From the NCBI GenBank assembly GCA_947623455.1, contig OX392529.1:52347186-52411185 (forward strand): 64,000 nt of DNA. Reading direction: 5' to 3'. Positions 1-13,900 of the stretch are shown here, in pieces. The notes beneath the pieces are model-generated. The model saw only the letters and a list, made by a program, of their open reading frames with translations. It had not been told where the DNA came from and did not search any database. The first letter of the stretch is position 1. Every line of letters begins with the position of its first letter. The position numbers and the translations under genes are program-made. The DNA is from Mimachlamys varia. Taxonomy: Eukaryota; Mollusca; Bivalvia; Pectinida; Pectinidae.

Positions 1-413
1 TGGATACGTCATCGCACAGACATTGTTCTGGCAGATCTGTGAGGCCAAATCTGTATCTCGAGCACTCCGCGACATACTTGTCCATATGCTCTTGTTTACT
101 CTCGGAGTTTTGATCGTCGGACAATTCTCAGGCCTCAGGTATTTGTCTAACAGAGCTTTCTTTTTCTCTTTTGGGACCTTAGAACGGAATCCCGAGGACA
201 CTGCTTGAGCGAGATCCTCGCTGACTTTAGGTCCCGTTTTCTCCTCGTTGTCAAAAAACGAGCTCATGTCCGCTAAGAGATCGTCTACAATCTCTGGGCC
301 ACTGGGCACAGCAGTAGCCTCAACAAAGTCATCCAACCGGTCGTGAGTCGCATTGTTATCGATGCTTGAAGTCCGATCCGGTTCTGGGTCTTCCGGGACA
401 TATCTGTTGATGC
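1..413 (-). pseudogene. gag-like retroelement ORF fragment
   Basis: Read on the minus strand, about 413 down to 1 is open for some 137 codons and runs off the window edge. A stop lies directly upstream and there is no suitable ATG, so the copy is truncated or its true start is elsewhere. An acidic N-terminal half (DDFVEATAVPSGPEIVDDLL) is followed by KTGPKVSEDLAQAV, then LRPENCPTIKTPRVNKSIW. The block 'TGP.....LA......' then 'RPENC....TPRVN..IW' is familiar to me from ORF1/gag-like proteins of DIRS-type and related retroelements in molluscs and cnidarians. GC content is visibly higher than in the neighbouring intron-like DNA. Element class is uncertain. Confidence 0.5.
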
Positions 414-1815
414 CATTTTATAAAATTATGAAAGCAATGGTTCTTGAGACGTAGCACATGGTTTAATTATGACGTCATAGATCAAGCTTGTTCAATGAGA
501 GTCTTGTTGCGCCGCTTCGAATAACATGGAGAATGCCTTCGCGTCAAACGCTCAAATGATGAATTATTATCATTGGCCCCAATTTTATTCAAGTTGGGCT
601 GATCTGCCAATGTTGTTTAAATGACGACTCATATACAAACGCAGGTAACAAACTATTAATTGGAAAAAATATAAATGAAGTTAAGAAATTGTTCTGTAGT
701 AAAAATATAAATATATGGAAAGCTTCTCTGAATTGTGGTAGTTATTAAAGCTGTATAATACAATCTTGAACAATTAAATTTAGGCTGAAAACTTTGGATT
801 TTCTCTCGCCTACAACATATATATATATATGTAGCTAAACATACATACAAAATTACAATGTATGTCTTTTTGTATCACAAGGTACATGATAAAGGCCAAA
901 GGTTAATTAGTGTATTTCAGTGCTTAAACGTGCGCATGAGCAAGGTAGTTTGACTTATAGAGTTGGTTTACACTTGACAGAAATACTAGAACAACCTTGT
1001 ACATGTATTATCTATACAGATACTTCTTCATTTTCTGTAAGGTAGGATTGTTTCAACTAGACTTGATTGGCCAGAAACGCATTCTTTGATATTTTTTTGC
1101 TGTATTAGGCGGTATAAGCATACTTCACCATATTTCTCCGGCAATAAGCCCATGCTCAGTAATAAGCCCTACCCCAACTTTTGTCCCCCCCCCCCCCCAT
1201 GCATTTGGGGGGGATGTCTGGTAATAAGCCCCCCGTTTTTGACCTCCCCTTTTGCATTGGGGGTGGGGGGGAGGGGGTAGTCTGGTAATAGGTGATAAGC
1301 CCACCATCTACTTTTCGGCCACACAGCTGACCTTTCTCGGTCAGGAGGCAGACTGTTGTCTATGATTTGCAAAAAATGCATTCTTTGATGCATATATTAT
1401 TGATGTTTTTAAGGCAGTGTAAGTCTACTTCATTTGTTTGGACTTGATTGAATTTTTTTTAACTGTTGTAAATGCTAGATTGTTTGTTGGCAATTGCTTG
1501 ATTATTATTGTGACATTTATTGATTTATATGCTAGTGTATATTATGTAATGTAAAAAATTCTGAGAGTTGAAACTACTCATTGTTAACTTTTATTATGAT
1601 ATTAAGCAAAATATGATCATAGAACATACACATATACATGTTTCTTGAAAAAAAGTTTTTTGATTTAAACTTTTAATGTTCAATTTTTACTGATGGAGAA
1701 AAAGTATAATAAAACAATGAGGCATCTTGAAGATGACAGAAGTCTGTTTCTTCCACTTTCTGTTGAAATTCCATTATATCACATAAGCAAATTCTTTTCC
1801 ACGTTTTTGTACTAG
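414..1815. other. 5' flank or upstream intron, no gene seen
   Basis: AT-rich DNA with no recognisable exon. The first visible centriolin exon begins in the middle of a codon, so at least one more coding exon lies upstream, either unrecognised here or before the window. A C-run and G-rich repeat occupies 1120-1310, and an (AT)n tract lies near 818-831. I see no convincing promoter. Confidence 0.5.
1120..1310. repeat. C/G-rich interspersed repeat fragment
   Basis: Repeated phrases such as 'aataagccc' and 'gtctggtaataagccc' flank a run of about 14 C (1187-1200 region) and a G-rich stretch. The same phrases recur in the cluster at 19375-20060, so this is a member of one dispersed family. Short ORFs here are only readings of the repeat. 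Confidence 0.6.
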
Positions 1816-1940
1816 GTCCACAATCTGGTGTCCGGTACATCACAGAGGACCTCATCAGGAAGATGGCCAAGGAGGAAAACTTAGAGATGATCACCACTCT
1901 CAACCTCACACTGTCCAAGGAAAACGGCAAGAAAATAAAG
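1816..1940 (+). CDS. CNTRL: CNTRL exon 1 of window (pre-LRR)
   Basis: The exon follows TAG at 1813-1815 and ends before GTTTGT. Its first two bases finish a codon begun upstream (phase 1), so it is not the first coding exon. It encodes 41 residues including GVRYITEDLIRKMAKEENL and TTLNLTLSKENGKKIK, closely like the segment just before the leucine-rich repeats in vertebrate centriolin. The 6.4-kb intron that follows holds a hairpin, a SINE and a dispersed repeat. Confidence 0.92.
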
Positions 1941-4900
1941 GTTTGTACCTGTAAACATTTATCTATTGTCAAAATCTTTGTGGTTTTCCTGTAATGCTTT
2001 TTCCTCCAGAAGCATGTTCCAATACACTGCACTTAAATACCTATGCAATAATGAATTGAGCTTTTTTATCAATCGGTTTGTTGTTCAGAATTTTTTTAAA
2101 TTGTTGAACCAATACCCGAGTTTACGTAAAGATTATTTTACACAACCAATATATAATGTATGTTTAAAAATGAAAAAATATATATTGGTTGTGTAAAATA
2201 ATATTTACATAAATTATACTTTCCAATCCAAAGAAAATGTTTACAAACAATACAGGGGTTTAACCTCTGAAATTTGCAACGACATGAAGGCATTGATTCA
2301 GAAGTAGGTAAGTACATGTATAAGTAGCGTGTTGTAAAACCTATATTTACATTAGAGTACAGTTTTTACCAGGCTGAGTGCCTTGGTGCCATCTGGTGGT
2401 CGCGGTGGGATCACATATTTTTAAATACCACTTTAGTATTATTGTTCACTGAAATGGAGAGTGGGTAATTGAATTGCAGGGAAAGTGGAGCTATGGAACA
2501 CTTTAATTGAATTCATACAGGAAGACAGCTATTAAAATGACAATTTTTCAAAAGCTAGGTACTGGGTAGAATTGCCAGTAAAGGTTAAGACTTAAAAGGT
2601 AGTGTTTGTGTTTTGAAAGTGATTTTTTCTCTCTCTCTCTCTCTGACATCCATTAGTATTTTAAAATCTTTCCAGAGAGAAAAAAAAAGATAAGATTTTG
2701 TTTAATTTTTTCATCAAATCATTTGCAAGCTAACAATATTCTGTATTTAAACTTACAAGACTCTAACTAGACTTTATTTAACTAGGCAACAAATGGCTGT
2801 TTAAATATTACTAGATTGGAATGGCAAAACAGACTTGGTCTGGGAAGTTAACAATTGGGCTGTAGTTTACGCCATATCCCAGCAGTAAATATCGGATTGG
2901 AAGGCGGTTGACATTTTACCTGATAGAATGTTATGCTACAATATATTTATATTGAAATGTCATTTAGCTATAGGAGGCTTTTGTTAACAAATAATTTTGC
3001 CTAGGAAAGTGTCATTAATTGTTGAAAAGGTATTGTAAACACTGAAATTTACTGTTTAAAGTGTCAGCACAGGTGATCCTGCCGACGCTAATTGATTCTC
3101 ACAGGTAACACATAGGTGGCTTGTTTTGTAAAAAAAGAAATCTCGTTAAGCCCCAGAATGTGTCTAGGAGATAGCTGTTCTAATGAAGAATTGAAATTTA
3201 AAATTAAAAGTGGTTTCAAGATCAACTCAATCTACACACCACAATGTAATTTGACATAAAACATGTACAGTGTGCATTCTAATAATGGTTGTAAATTATT
3301 TAGTAAAGTTCTGTGAACTGAACTGATGAACACTTTTTTCTCCTTTTGTTTATGACATTAAGAGAATCTAAAGGATATTTAAGACTGAAATATTTAAATA
3401 AAGTTTGAACTCTTTATAAATTATACATATATTTTTGCAAACTATCCAATTCAAATTTTCCAATAGAGAATTGGCATATTATGATTCAGTCATTATCTTA
3501 CTAACTTTTTAAAATTTCCTTGGGAGATTTGGTATGGAAAAAAAAAACAAATATAAAATGTGTGAATATACACTCTATGGAGATAAAATAAACCTTTTAA
3601 ATGGCATGTTTAACTAGAAATTCAAGGTTTTAAACTTGGGATTCTCCTTTCAAAACAGGGAGAGTTGGCAAGTTTGTACAATATGCTGTGAATTAAATTC
3701 GACCAAACAGATGTGAAGATTTTTGTACCAGTCTAGCGGTTCCTTTGTTCTGTTATAAATAATTCAAACCTTTTATTTCATTACCCTGCATTTTTCTTCA
3801 GCAGCGTCATATTTGTAATAGCTGAGTTGGATTGTGTTCTCCTTCGTTATCAAATTATATATGACGGCTGAGAAAAACAAGGACTCTAGTTCTATAGTGT
3901 GTGTCGTCGGACCTATAGTCTGTTCAATCTCCTCCTCGCATGGCTAAATTACTGACTACATCTCTCCTTTGTTATAACACTTATCACTTGTAGAATCTCC
4001 CCAAACTATACACACGACATATTAAATAATTAACATCATAATTATAGGACAATTATCTAATGATAAATATCTTGTACTCCTGAGAGTTGGGGATGCCTAC
4101 AAAATCAATACCGAATTTAATTTTAGCTTTCACCATAGTGTTTTTACATCAGCCACTTAACATCATACTGATTTAAGAAATAAAAATGAAATAAGAATTT
4201 GTGCAATACCTATTGCAGTATATTGAATTATCAAATAATGTTTTTTTGCTCTATTCTGCAAAAGTTTTCACATGTCAAATCTAAACTACAGTAACTGTAT
4301 AATTTATTAGGCTTTTTTATTTTGTCTTAATCAATTTATAAGTCCTAAAGTAGCCTGGAGGCACAGTGGTCTAGTTGTAGGACGTCTGGCTCGTGATCGA
4401 AGGGTTGTGTGTTCGAGTTCCGGTCACAGCACTTTTGCTGTAGCCTTGAGCAAGATACTTTACTCTGCTTGTTCTAATTTACTCAGTTGTAAATCAGTAC
4501 ATGTATGTGGTTACAGTAGTGCTAGAAATTGTAGAATGCGAGCTGTGAGTGCCGAAATGGCAGCACCAGTTGTATAATGCTCCCCAGTGAGTTGCGAACC
4601 ATATTGGCTGGTGTTGCAAAGGCCCTGCAACCATGGATAATAATTTGTTAACCGCAAATTATTATCATTATTTAATGCATAGACATCTCAAAAATAGGTT
4701 AAGCATCTGTAAGACCTAGACCAATGGACACACTACTGGTATCGATCGCTGATTACCAGGTAACTAGAATATTGTCGATCAGTGAGTTACAAATTAACCT
4801 CAGATTAAGGTCTATGACACCTGCCTCTATTACAAGATCTAGACCAACTAACTTATCCCAGGGATGTTTGTTGTAGTGTTCAAGGAGCTTAAAAAACCTA

Positions 4901-7900
4901 AAAGTGCACTCAAAAATCTCTGGGAGCTCGGGACACTGTCCTGAAAACATATCGAAATTTACAGGCACTTTAAAAGCTAGATAAACAGTAAATAATTTGT
5001 TTATGCAAATTACACCACAGACTTACAAGTTCAGTATACATATTGATGTCACACAGAATGTAGTTGACCTTGTTGAAAACACAAAAGCTAAGGTTAAAAC
5101 ACCATTGTGAAATTGACAGGACTATTCACAGGAAAACAACAAATGTTTAAATGTCCAAGTCTTAAAAGTTTTAAAAGTCAAATCTCTGCCTGTCAAATTA
5201 ACAAGTGACATTTATAAGGAGTGTGTGTGTGGGGAAACAATAATGCATAATAAATGGCCTTAGTCTTATCTGAGATTTGGGCGACTACCACATGGTGGGA
5301 GTATATGTTGAGACAAACACTTGTACAAATATTTGTGTCACTTTTCAGTCAAAGTCATGCCTAGCTATCACACTCCTTGATCATGTTGATAGAATGGTGC
5401 TCCAATACTATATAAACTGTTTGGAAATACAAATTAAAATTTTTAAAAAACTCCCTCTCTGAAACCATAAATAAATCTTGGATATGCAATCTCTCTCTGT
5501 CTCTTTCTGCCTTTGAACCCCCTGAATTATGGTTTGAGACATAATTCCATCAGAAATCTTCAATCCTGGAGATTTCAGTTATACATGTACAGCATTTATG
5601 ACAATCTTTCTTTCTAGATTGAACAAGGATATTTTGGGCAGTATAATTCTTTCACTCTAGATCTAGCCAGATTAAGTTAGAATGAAGACCTTAGCTATGA
5701 TCAACTCAAATTCTAGGAACATTAACCTTTAATTGAGAACATTTTCCAAGACTCCAGCTATTTTTGGCTCAAAACAAGTGTAATGCTTAATTGTTGTCTA
5801 TGAATTAGCAAAGCTATTCCTGTTTACAATATATTACTATGCAAAGATATTTAGCTTTATAAATGTTGACTTTTATGATAATAGATTTAAATCATTCTTG
5901 GTACTCTGCTGATATTTTCTTCATTAATTTTACACTATATGGCAGCAATCCATTGGCTTGCAATGATTTTATTTTCACATGCATATATATATTTAATGTA
6001 ATTTCCTAAAAAAATAATTACAAAAAACTGTTGTTATATTCAATGTCTACCATTATGAAGTACTAGTATATTAGTATTGGCATTTTTTTTCTACAACTGA
6101 ACAAGCTTTGTATAAAATGCTGGCATATCTACATAATTCTTCTGATTCATTAACAAACAGATTTTACTGGTCAGTAGAATATACCATGTACCATGCATTC
6201 ATAATCAGAAAATAAATCTTAAGCTACCATAGATTCATTTACAAAAAAGGATTTTGTCTCAATGCATGGTATATGTATTAGTATGGCCTGTTGAAGACAT
6301 TTTGATGGGTACAGGATATAGGTATAATGTACATGTATATCGTTTCATCTATATTTACTGTTTACAGTTATAGTTATGTGTAGACATACTTGTAGATATA
6401 TTTATTTATACGATCTGAGCTTGTGAACACAACCTTTAGAAATACACAAAGATTATTTACATGATAGACCACGGAATATACACAAGTAAGATCTTGGCAC
6501 CTAACCATGGTTAACGGCCATTATGATCAGAAGACTTGCCTTGAATAATAGAAAAAAATGTAGTTAATCATAAAATTTTGTTCAATTGACAAAGTGATTA
6601 GTGCCAATAAAATTCTAGTTGCTCACAAAATTATTTCCAATCAATAAATTGGATGTTAAAAAAAAAATGCACCCAATTCAAGTCTCTTAGGCTTTCAAAA
6701 GAAGAAGTTAAATCAAAATGGTTCACATATTTTTTACCTATCAGTGTCTCCTTAGAAATATTTCAAATTGCAATAGGTACAATTCAAGTATTCAAGTATG
6801 CATCTGTATTTATCCCAGAATTTTTTTTTGTCATGAGGTTTATAATTTCTTCTGTAAATCTATTTAGAAAAAATATTGTGGTTTTACAGAATAAAAGTTC
6901 TTGATATTGGACTTCAGAACATTTTATATAGATGAATATATTTTGGCATAAATTTGCATAAAAATATTCAAACTGTAGGAGATTTTAGTGTTTGACAATT
7001 TGTTGACTGTATTTTTATACATGGTTGTGAAAAGTGAACGGGCAATGTATACCCAGGTATTCCGATTTATGTACAGGACTGCTGGAAATTTAAATGGACA
7101 ATGTTGTCGAATTTCATATTTACCTGTGGAACGCTAAACGAAAAGTTATCTCAATTACATGATCAATACGTTTCAATCCAGGTAGACAATTTGGTAGGCC
7201 GTAAGACATCTGAAGTGTTTTATAGCCAATTCAGCATATATACTTGTATGATTCTTGTGCCGGCTTCCTTACATCCAAACATATATTGTTCGAGGTAGAC
7301 CTGACGTATTAAAGGCTAAACATGTACAGGTAGATATATAGCTCTATATTTATATCGGAAGGAGGACTTGTGATTCAAGCTCTTATATGGCTATTTTTAT
7401 GATACAGTTTATTTACGCTTGACATAAATGGAATAGAATATGAGGGTTATGCATAAAATATGATAAATTTTTAGTAATATAGACTTGCGTTGTCTTGCTG
7501 TTAGATAAATATGTTTGAGCATAACTGTAGATGATTTCTTACTTGATTCGGATAATATTCAAGTAAAATTTAAATTTTAAAATTTCTGATTTATATAGTA
7601 ACACTTAATTAAGAGACCTAGGCCATTCCATTACAATGTGCTGTTACTGGCTTTAATTTTCCACCACAGTCTTACACTATTGTTACATAGAGACATTTTA
7701 AACAACCTTGCATAACAATATCAGGATGTTGCCAACAAATTTAACAGGTCCGAACTTTTTGGCCTGGTCAGGTAACATCCTCTCTCCATAACTTTAAGGT
7801 CACTCGGGTTCACACCCGGCTAGTCTCATTTCTTCTCTGTCTCATAAAATATTGTTTCTTACCCTTGTCATGGTGTTTGTGTTGTAATTACACCCCGGCA

Positions 7901-10900
7901 ACAAAGTTAGGTGGTTATACTGGAATCAGGTTGTCCATCTGTCCGTCCGTCCGTCTGTAGACACAATTTTGTCCGGCTATGCATTCGCTAAGTTTTCAAT
8001 ACATTTTTTAAAAAATAAATTGTGGGAATAGACAGTACTGTATGAAGATGTGCCCCCTGAAGTAAATTTGCATTTTTCGACCCTTTCCAGAAAGTTATTC
8101 CCCTTTTTATGTAAAAAATGAACACAATTTTGTCCGGCTATGCATTTGTTGTACAAATAACTTTTAAGGGGGCAGAGGGTATGAGTTGGGCCCCCGAACG
8201 ACAGTTCTAGTTATCACAGGTGATCCCCAGTAATTTCCTAAATATAATTACAGCCCCTGGCCCCTGGTTCCTATTTCAGTGTTACGTTAGCTGCGCCGTG
8301 ACGAGTCTTGTTTGATTTGTGTGCCAGTGCATTCAGTGATATTCTGTCACGTTTGTAACACTATTAAGAGACTTTGGCCTTTCTGTTACAGTACATAGAA
8401 AACCTTGACCGGTGTAAGAAGCTGACCAATCTAAATCTGAGCTGTAACATGATAGAACGAGTGGAGAAACTAGAAAAGCTCATCAAACTACGGGAGCTGA
8501 ATCTGGCCTACAACAACATCACAAAGGTGGAGGGACTGGAAAATCTGGCCAACCTACAGGTAAAGTTATAAAGATATAAACTGTACTTTCTTGGGTGTTC
8601 TGCTGGGGGTCTTCGGCAGTATACTTCAGTGTGATAGCACTTTAAATCAGCAAAAGATCTGGACGTCGCATGCAGGCTTACACGAACATACCAAAGACTC
8701 CCAAACACACATGCATTCAACAGACATTCCGTATCTACATCGCATACACTGGGAGGCTGTCCTCAAATGATCCTGGCTGTTAATAGGACTTAAAAACAAT
8801 CAAACTAAATCAGACTTGTTTGAAAATATTCAATTATTATAGTCATGTACAAATGATTATGTACATCTCAACATAAAAAATAGATATGCAATTGGAGTGT
8901 AGACAGAGAATTGCCTTTCCATAGCTAAAAATATAATTTTCGAAGTCAATATAAAAAAAACATATTTTACCATGGTATAAAAAAGAACATTTAAAATGTG
9001 TAATTTAGGTTTCCATCAGTCTTTCATATATTAGCAAAATTGTGTCATAATTTTAGATGTAAAAGATTTGTTATTAATGATTTTATTTCAAGATAATTTA
9101 ATGTTGCATACTTTTCTCTGTGTTAAACAGATGCTGAACCTGACAGGGAACAACATAGAACACATACCTATCTGGCTGGGAAAGCGACTGAAAGCACTTC
9201 GCACACTACACCTGGGCAAAAACAACCTGCAGTCGGTAAGTGTTAAATTATAGCTAAGCCAAGTAGGAGTTACTTCCCTTGGTCTGTTAAAAATCTTACC
9301 TCTATAAATTGACTAGCAGTGTATAAGTTTGTAAATCCTTGAAATATATGTATTGAAAGAAGATTTCTACATATTCATATGCAAAGCATATATATAAATA
9401 TATATTAGAAAATTATCTTAAAGATGATAAAATGCAACCTAAAAAACTTTCAATTGAGTTTTTAGAAAAAAATGTTTTGGAAGTATTTTAAATAAATTAA
9501 TAGATTTTTAAAAATCTTAATAGAAAAGTTTTTAACTCATGCTGCCAGCTTTAAGTAATATATTTTATCTGTTTAAGAAAAAAACTTCCTCCTAAAAACT
9601 TGTAAAAATTACTTGACATGATACCAAACAATGACCAATAAGGGAGAAGTTGTTTAGATATCACTTAGAAGTCAGTATATATCTAAGTCTGTGCTATCTT
9701 CCCTAGATGAGTGAGCTTGCTAAGCTGAAGCCCCTACCAGACCTGTTGGAGCTGACCGTGGCGGAGAATCCCCTGTGTCAGATTCCACACTGTCGCCTCT
9801 ACCTCATCTTCCACCTGCGCACACTACAAGTCCTCGACAGTCAGCCAGTCACGGAGGAGGAGCGCAGACATGCACGCGATAGATTTGAACAAGGTAAGCC
9901 CTCATCTGGCCCCTGTTTCATCAACGATCCTTAACCTAACGAAATTCTTTAACTTTAAAATATCCATTGGAAAGCATTACAGAATTTAAGGAAAGTTACC
10001 TAACTTAAGATTATCCCAATACATTCTTTAATGCTTATCTATGAAGATTTTTTAGTTGAGAAATTTTCCTGAAGTTAAGAAACATTGATGAAACTGGGGC
10101 CTGTTATTGTCTACAAGGAACTTGCGTTATACTGACTTGTGAAGAAACTTAAACTTTGTGATAAGTTGACTCAAGTAATATAATCTAGAATGAGTACTTA
10201 TGTAGCGGGTCTGGACAGCGTCGATTTTTGGCAACCAAATAACTCAGTTGGTTGAGCGTCCGTCTACAGTTTGGAAGGTACTCCCCGTTACACATGTATA
10301 TAGGGTTTGAACTTTCATAGCACTATATGAAAGTTAAAAAATGACTTTCAATCTAAATATTTACATTTTGACATTTTTCGAACAATTGCTTGATGCTGAT
10401 GAAGTGCATGCCTGCTTGAATTTGTGAAAGTTAAAGAAAAACAAAAATCTTTCAATTTTGAAATGTTTGAAATGTATTCTTATCAGATGAGATTGAGCGA
10501 CTGGAGCGTCTACTTGAAACGGAGGAGGCTCGCAACAGGAAGCTGGAAGAGGTACAGAATCGCTCCGCACAGGAGTCATCTTTTTCAAAGGCGGCAGATG
10601 AAGAAAGAAAACGGCAGCAAAAGATTACAGCAGATCGTCTCAATGAACTCGAGCGGGAATTAGAAACTAAGAATGATCTGGTACGTAATTCTGTGTAAAC
10701 CCTTTCTGTGTGTTAACAAGGTTTCCACAACTTACTGTAAACATACATACTTTGCATGCTCAAATTTTTGCGCATAGCCAAGTTTAAACATATCAGAGGA
10801 AATGATGAATTAACATACTAACAAAAAATACTTGCTGTGGAATGTAATTGCGGCAAATTGTGATTGGCAAAATCAGGAGTCTGGGGTCTTGAGAATTACT

Positions 10901-13900
10901 TCATCTGAACAATGTTTCCAAAAAGTGAGTTCAGATCAGTTTGATTTTCAGGTTTTAACATCGCAAAAAATGTCATGAAGAGGCTTGTTATCTTCTATAA
11001 TTGTTACTCGTATTCAGTCATCAATTTTCACATATTAATTTGTATTGGAGGTGTTAACCTCCGAAAGCGCCAAGGAGGGAGATCTCACTCCTCCTACATT
11101 TCCTATGAGGGAGAAAGTGCTCAATTTGCCTTTCCTATTTTATGTATCAAAACAACTTCAAAAAGTATTTATTTGATCCAGTGATCCAGACACACCTGTT
11201 ATTGTCATTACACACACCCTGCAGTAACTAGGAGATCATTTGATCCAGACACACCTGTTATGGTCATTACACACACCCTGCAGTAACTAGGAGATCATTT
11301 GATCCAGACACACCTGTTATGGTCATTACACACATTCTGCAGTAACTAGGAGATCATTTGATCCAGACATATCTGTTATGGTCATTACACACATCCTGCA
11401 GTAACTAGGAGATCATTTGATCCAGACACACCTGTTATGGTCATTACACACACCCTGCAGTAACTAGGAGATCATTTGATCCAGACATATCTGTTATGGT
11501 CATTACACATACCCTGCAGTAACTAGGAGATCATTTGATCCAGACATATCTGTTATGGTCATTACACATACCCTGCAGTAACTAGGAGATCATTTGATCC
11601 AGACACACCTGTTATGGCCATTACACACACCCTGCAGTAACTAGGAGATCATTTGATCCAGACACACCTGTTATGGTCATTACACACACCCTGCAGTAAC
11701 TAGGAGATCATTTGATTCAGACACACCTGTTATGGTCATTACACACACCCTGCAGTAACTAGGAGATCATTTGATTCAGACACACCTGTTATGGTCATTA
11801 CACACACCCTGCAGTAACTAGGAGATCATTTGATTCAGACACACCTGTTATGGTCATTACACATACCCTGCAGTAACTAGGAGATCATTTGATTCAGACA
11901 CACCTGTTATGGTCATTACACACACCCTGCAGTAACTAGGAGATCATTTGATTCAGACACACCTGTTATGGTCATTACACACACCCTGCAGTAACTAGGA
12001 GATCATTTGATTCAGACACACCTGTTATGGTCATTACACACACCCTGCAGTAACTAGGAGATCATTTGACCATAGGATACAGTTTTTGAGTATGTGTAAG
12101 TTTGGCTTTAAATGAAGTAGTCTAGAGAAAGAATATTCAAGCATGATGAATTGCTTTAAAAGACATATTTAAACTTAAAAATGGTAAGTGTTTTCTGTGA
12201 GGTTTACCTGTATCGGTACTCTACGTCGAGGGTATTGGAGTATTGTAGAGGATCCCTTGGTTAAATGCTGGAGTGTCAGGTCTGGAAGAGTACCTCCCTG
12301 ACATGATCTGAAGAAAGACGAGTGGCCAGGGCTGATAAGTTAGAGTATTTGACTTGACTACCACTTCTGAGTGGAGAGTCTCGGTTTTTAAGGTAACACA
12401 TGTATTTAGTGAAAGTAAATACTCTTATCAATGAATCATTGCTTAGATAAATTGTCTTCAATATATATACGGGAGTTTAAGTTATAATTATATAGTTTGT
12501 CCCACTACCTAGCCCCCACTCTTCTGATTATCCCACTACCTAGCCCCCACTAATCTGGTTGTCACCACTTATCTGGTTGTCACCACTAATCTGGTTGTCA
12601 CCTCAATTCTGGTTATCACCTCTAATCTGGTTGTCCCACTATCCAGCCACCACTTATCTGGTTGTCCCACTATCCAGCCACCACTAATCTGGTTGTCCCA
12701 CTATCCAGCCACCACTAATCTGGTTGTCCCACTATCCAGCCACCACTTATCTTGTTGTACCACTATCAAGCCACCACTAATCTGATTGTCCCACTTACCA
12801 GCCACCACTAATCTGGTTGTCGCATTATCCAGCCACCACTTATCTTGTTGTCCCATTTTCCAGCCACCACTAATCTGGTTGTCCCACTTACCAGCCACCA
12901 CTAATCTGGTTGTCCCACTATCCAGCCACCACTTATCTGGTTGTCCCACTATCCAGCCACCAATAATCTGGTTGTCCCACTATCCAGCCACCACTAATCT
13001 GGTTGTCCCACTATCCAGCCACCACTTATCTTGTTGTACCACTATCAAGCCACCACTAATCTGATTGTCCCACTTACCAGCCACCACTAATCTGGTTGTC
13101 GCATTATCCAGCCACCACTTATCTTGTTGTCCCATTATCCAGCCACCACTAATCTGGTTGTCCCACTTACCAGCCACCACTAATCTGGTTGTCGCATTAT
13201 CCAGCCACCACTAATCTGGTTGTCCCATTATCCAGCCACCACTAATCAGTTTGTCCCATTATCCAGCCACCACTAATCTGGTTGTCCCACTTACCAGTCA
13301 CCACTAATCTGGTTGTCCCACTTACCAGCCACCACTAATCTGGTTGTCGCATTATCCAGCCACCACTAATCTGGTTGTCCCATTATCCAGCCACCACTAA
13401 TCTGGTTGTCCCATTATCCAGCCACCACTAATCTGGTTGTCCCATTATCCAGCCACCACTAATCTGGTTGTCCCACTTACCAGTCACCACTAATCTGGTT
13501 GTCCCACTTACCAGCCACCACTAATCTGATTGTCCCACTTACCAGCCACCACTAATCCTGTTATCCCAATTATAATCTTGTCACCATCTGTATAACTACT
13601 GTTCTAGGGAATTACCTGACTTTTTTCTTGTAAAAATTTTTCAAGTACCATAATCCTGCCATGTTACATAATTTATGTTACAGCAGCAGTATTGACTTGT
13701 AGTGATTGGTTATACTGAAACATTTCTTTAATTCAAAATTAGCCTTTATTGTGTGTACCTTGATAGGTTAGGAAGTTTCTAAATGACATGAAGGAGGTCA
13801 GCTGGTTCTGTAGATAGTGCATTTTGCCTGACCAGATGTGAAAAAATATGGGGTCACCTGCCGGACCACATGGGTTTTCTCCAGGTCTCCAGTTTCCTCC

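Larger units (their letters stand above)
1941..8391. other. Large intron, AT-rich
   Basis: A 6.45-kb intron. Contents I can name: an inverted repeat (2126-2208), a (CT)n tract (2627-2643), a tRNA-derived SINE (4352-4640) and a dispersed repeat (7895-8215). ORFs of 61-83 codons at 5277-5462, 6653-6904 and 7101-7298 have AT-driven composition and no family resemblance; I treat them as chance. Confidence 0.7.

Noticed and set aside
526..624. 32-codon plus-strand ORF (MENAFASNAQMMNYYHWPQF...) upstream of exon 1
   Set aside because: It ends in a stop without a suitable donor and resembles nothing in centriolin. It may belong to the neighbouring retroelement, but I cannot support a call.
10222..10300. 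Possible tRNA gene
   Set aside because: Only the A-box half is present; no acceptor stem or B box can be drawn.
11181..12069. Possible CRISPR array
   Set aside because: Units are head-to-tail with no unique spacers, in a spliced animal gene; it is a minisatellite.
12701..13180. Long repeating ORFs on both strands over the 31-bp minisatellite
   Set aside because: The repeat has no stops in several frames; the peptides merely mirror the DNA repeat and there are no splice or start signals tied to them.
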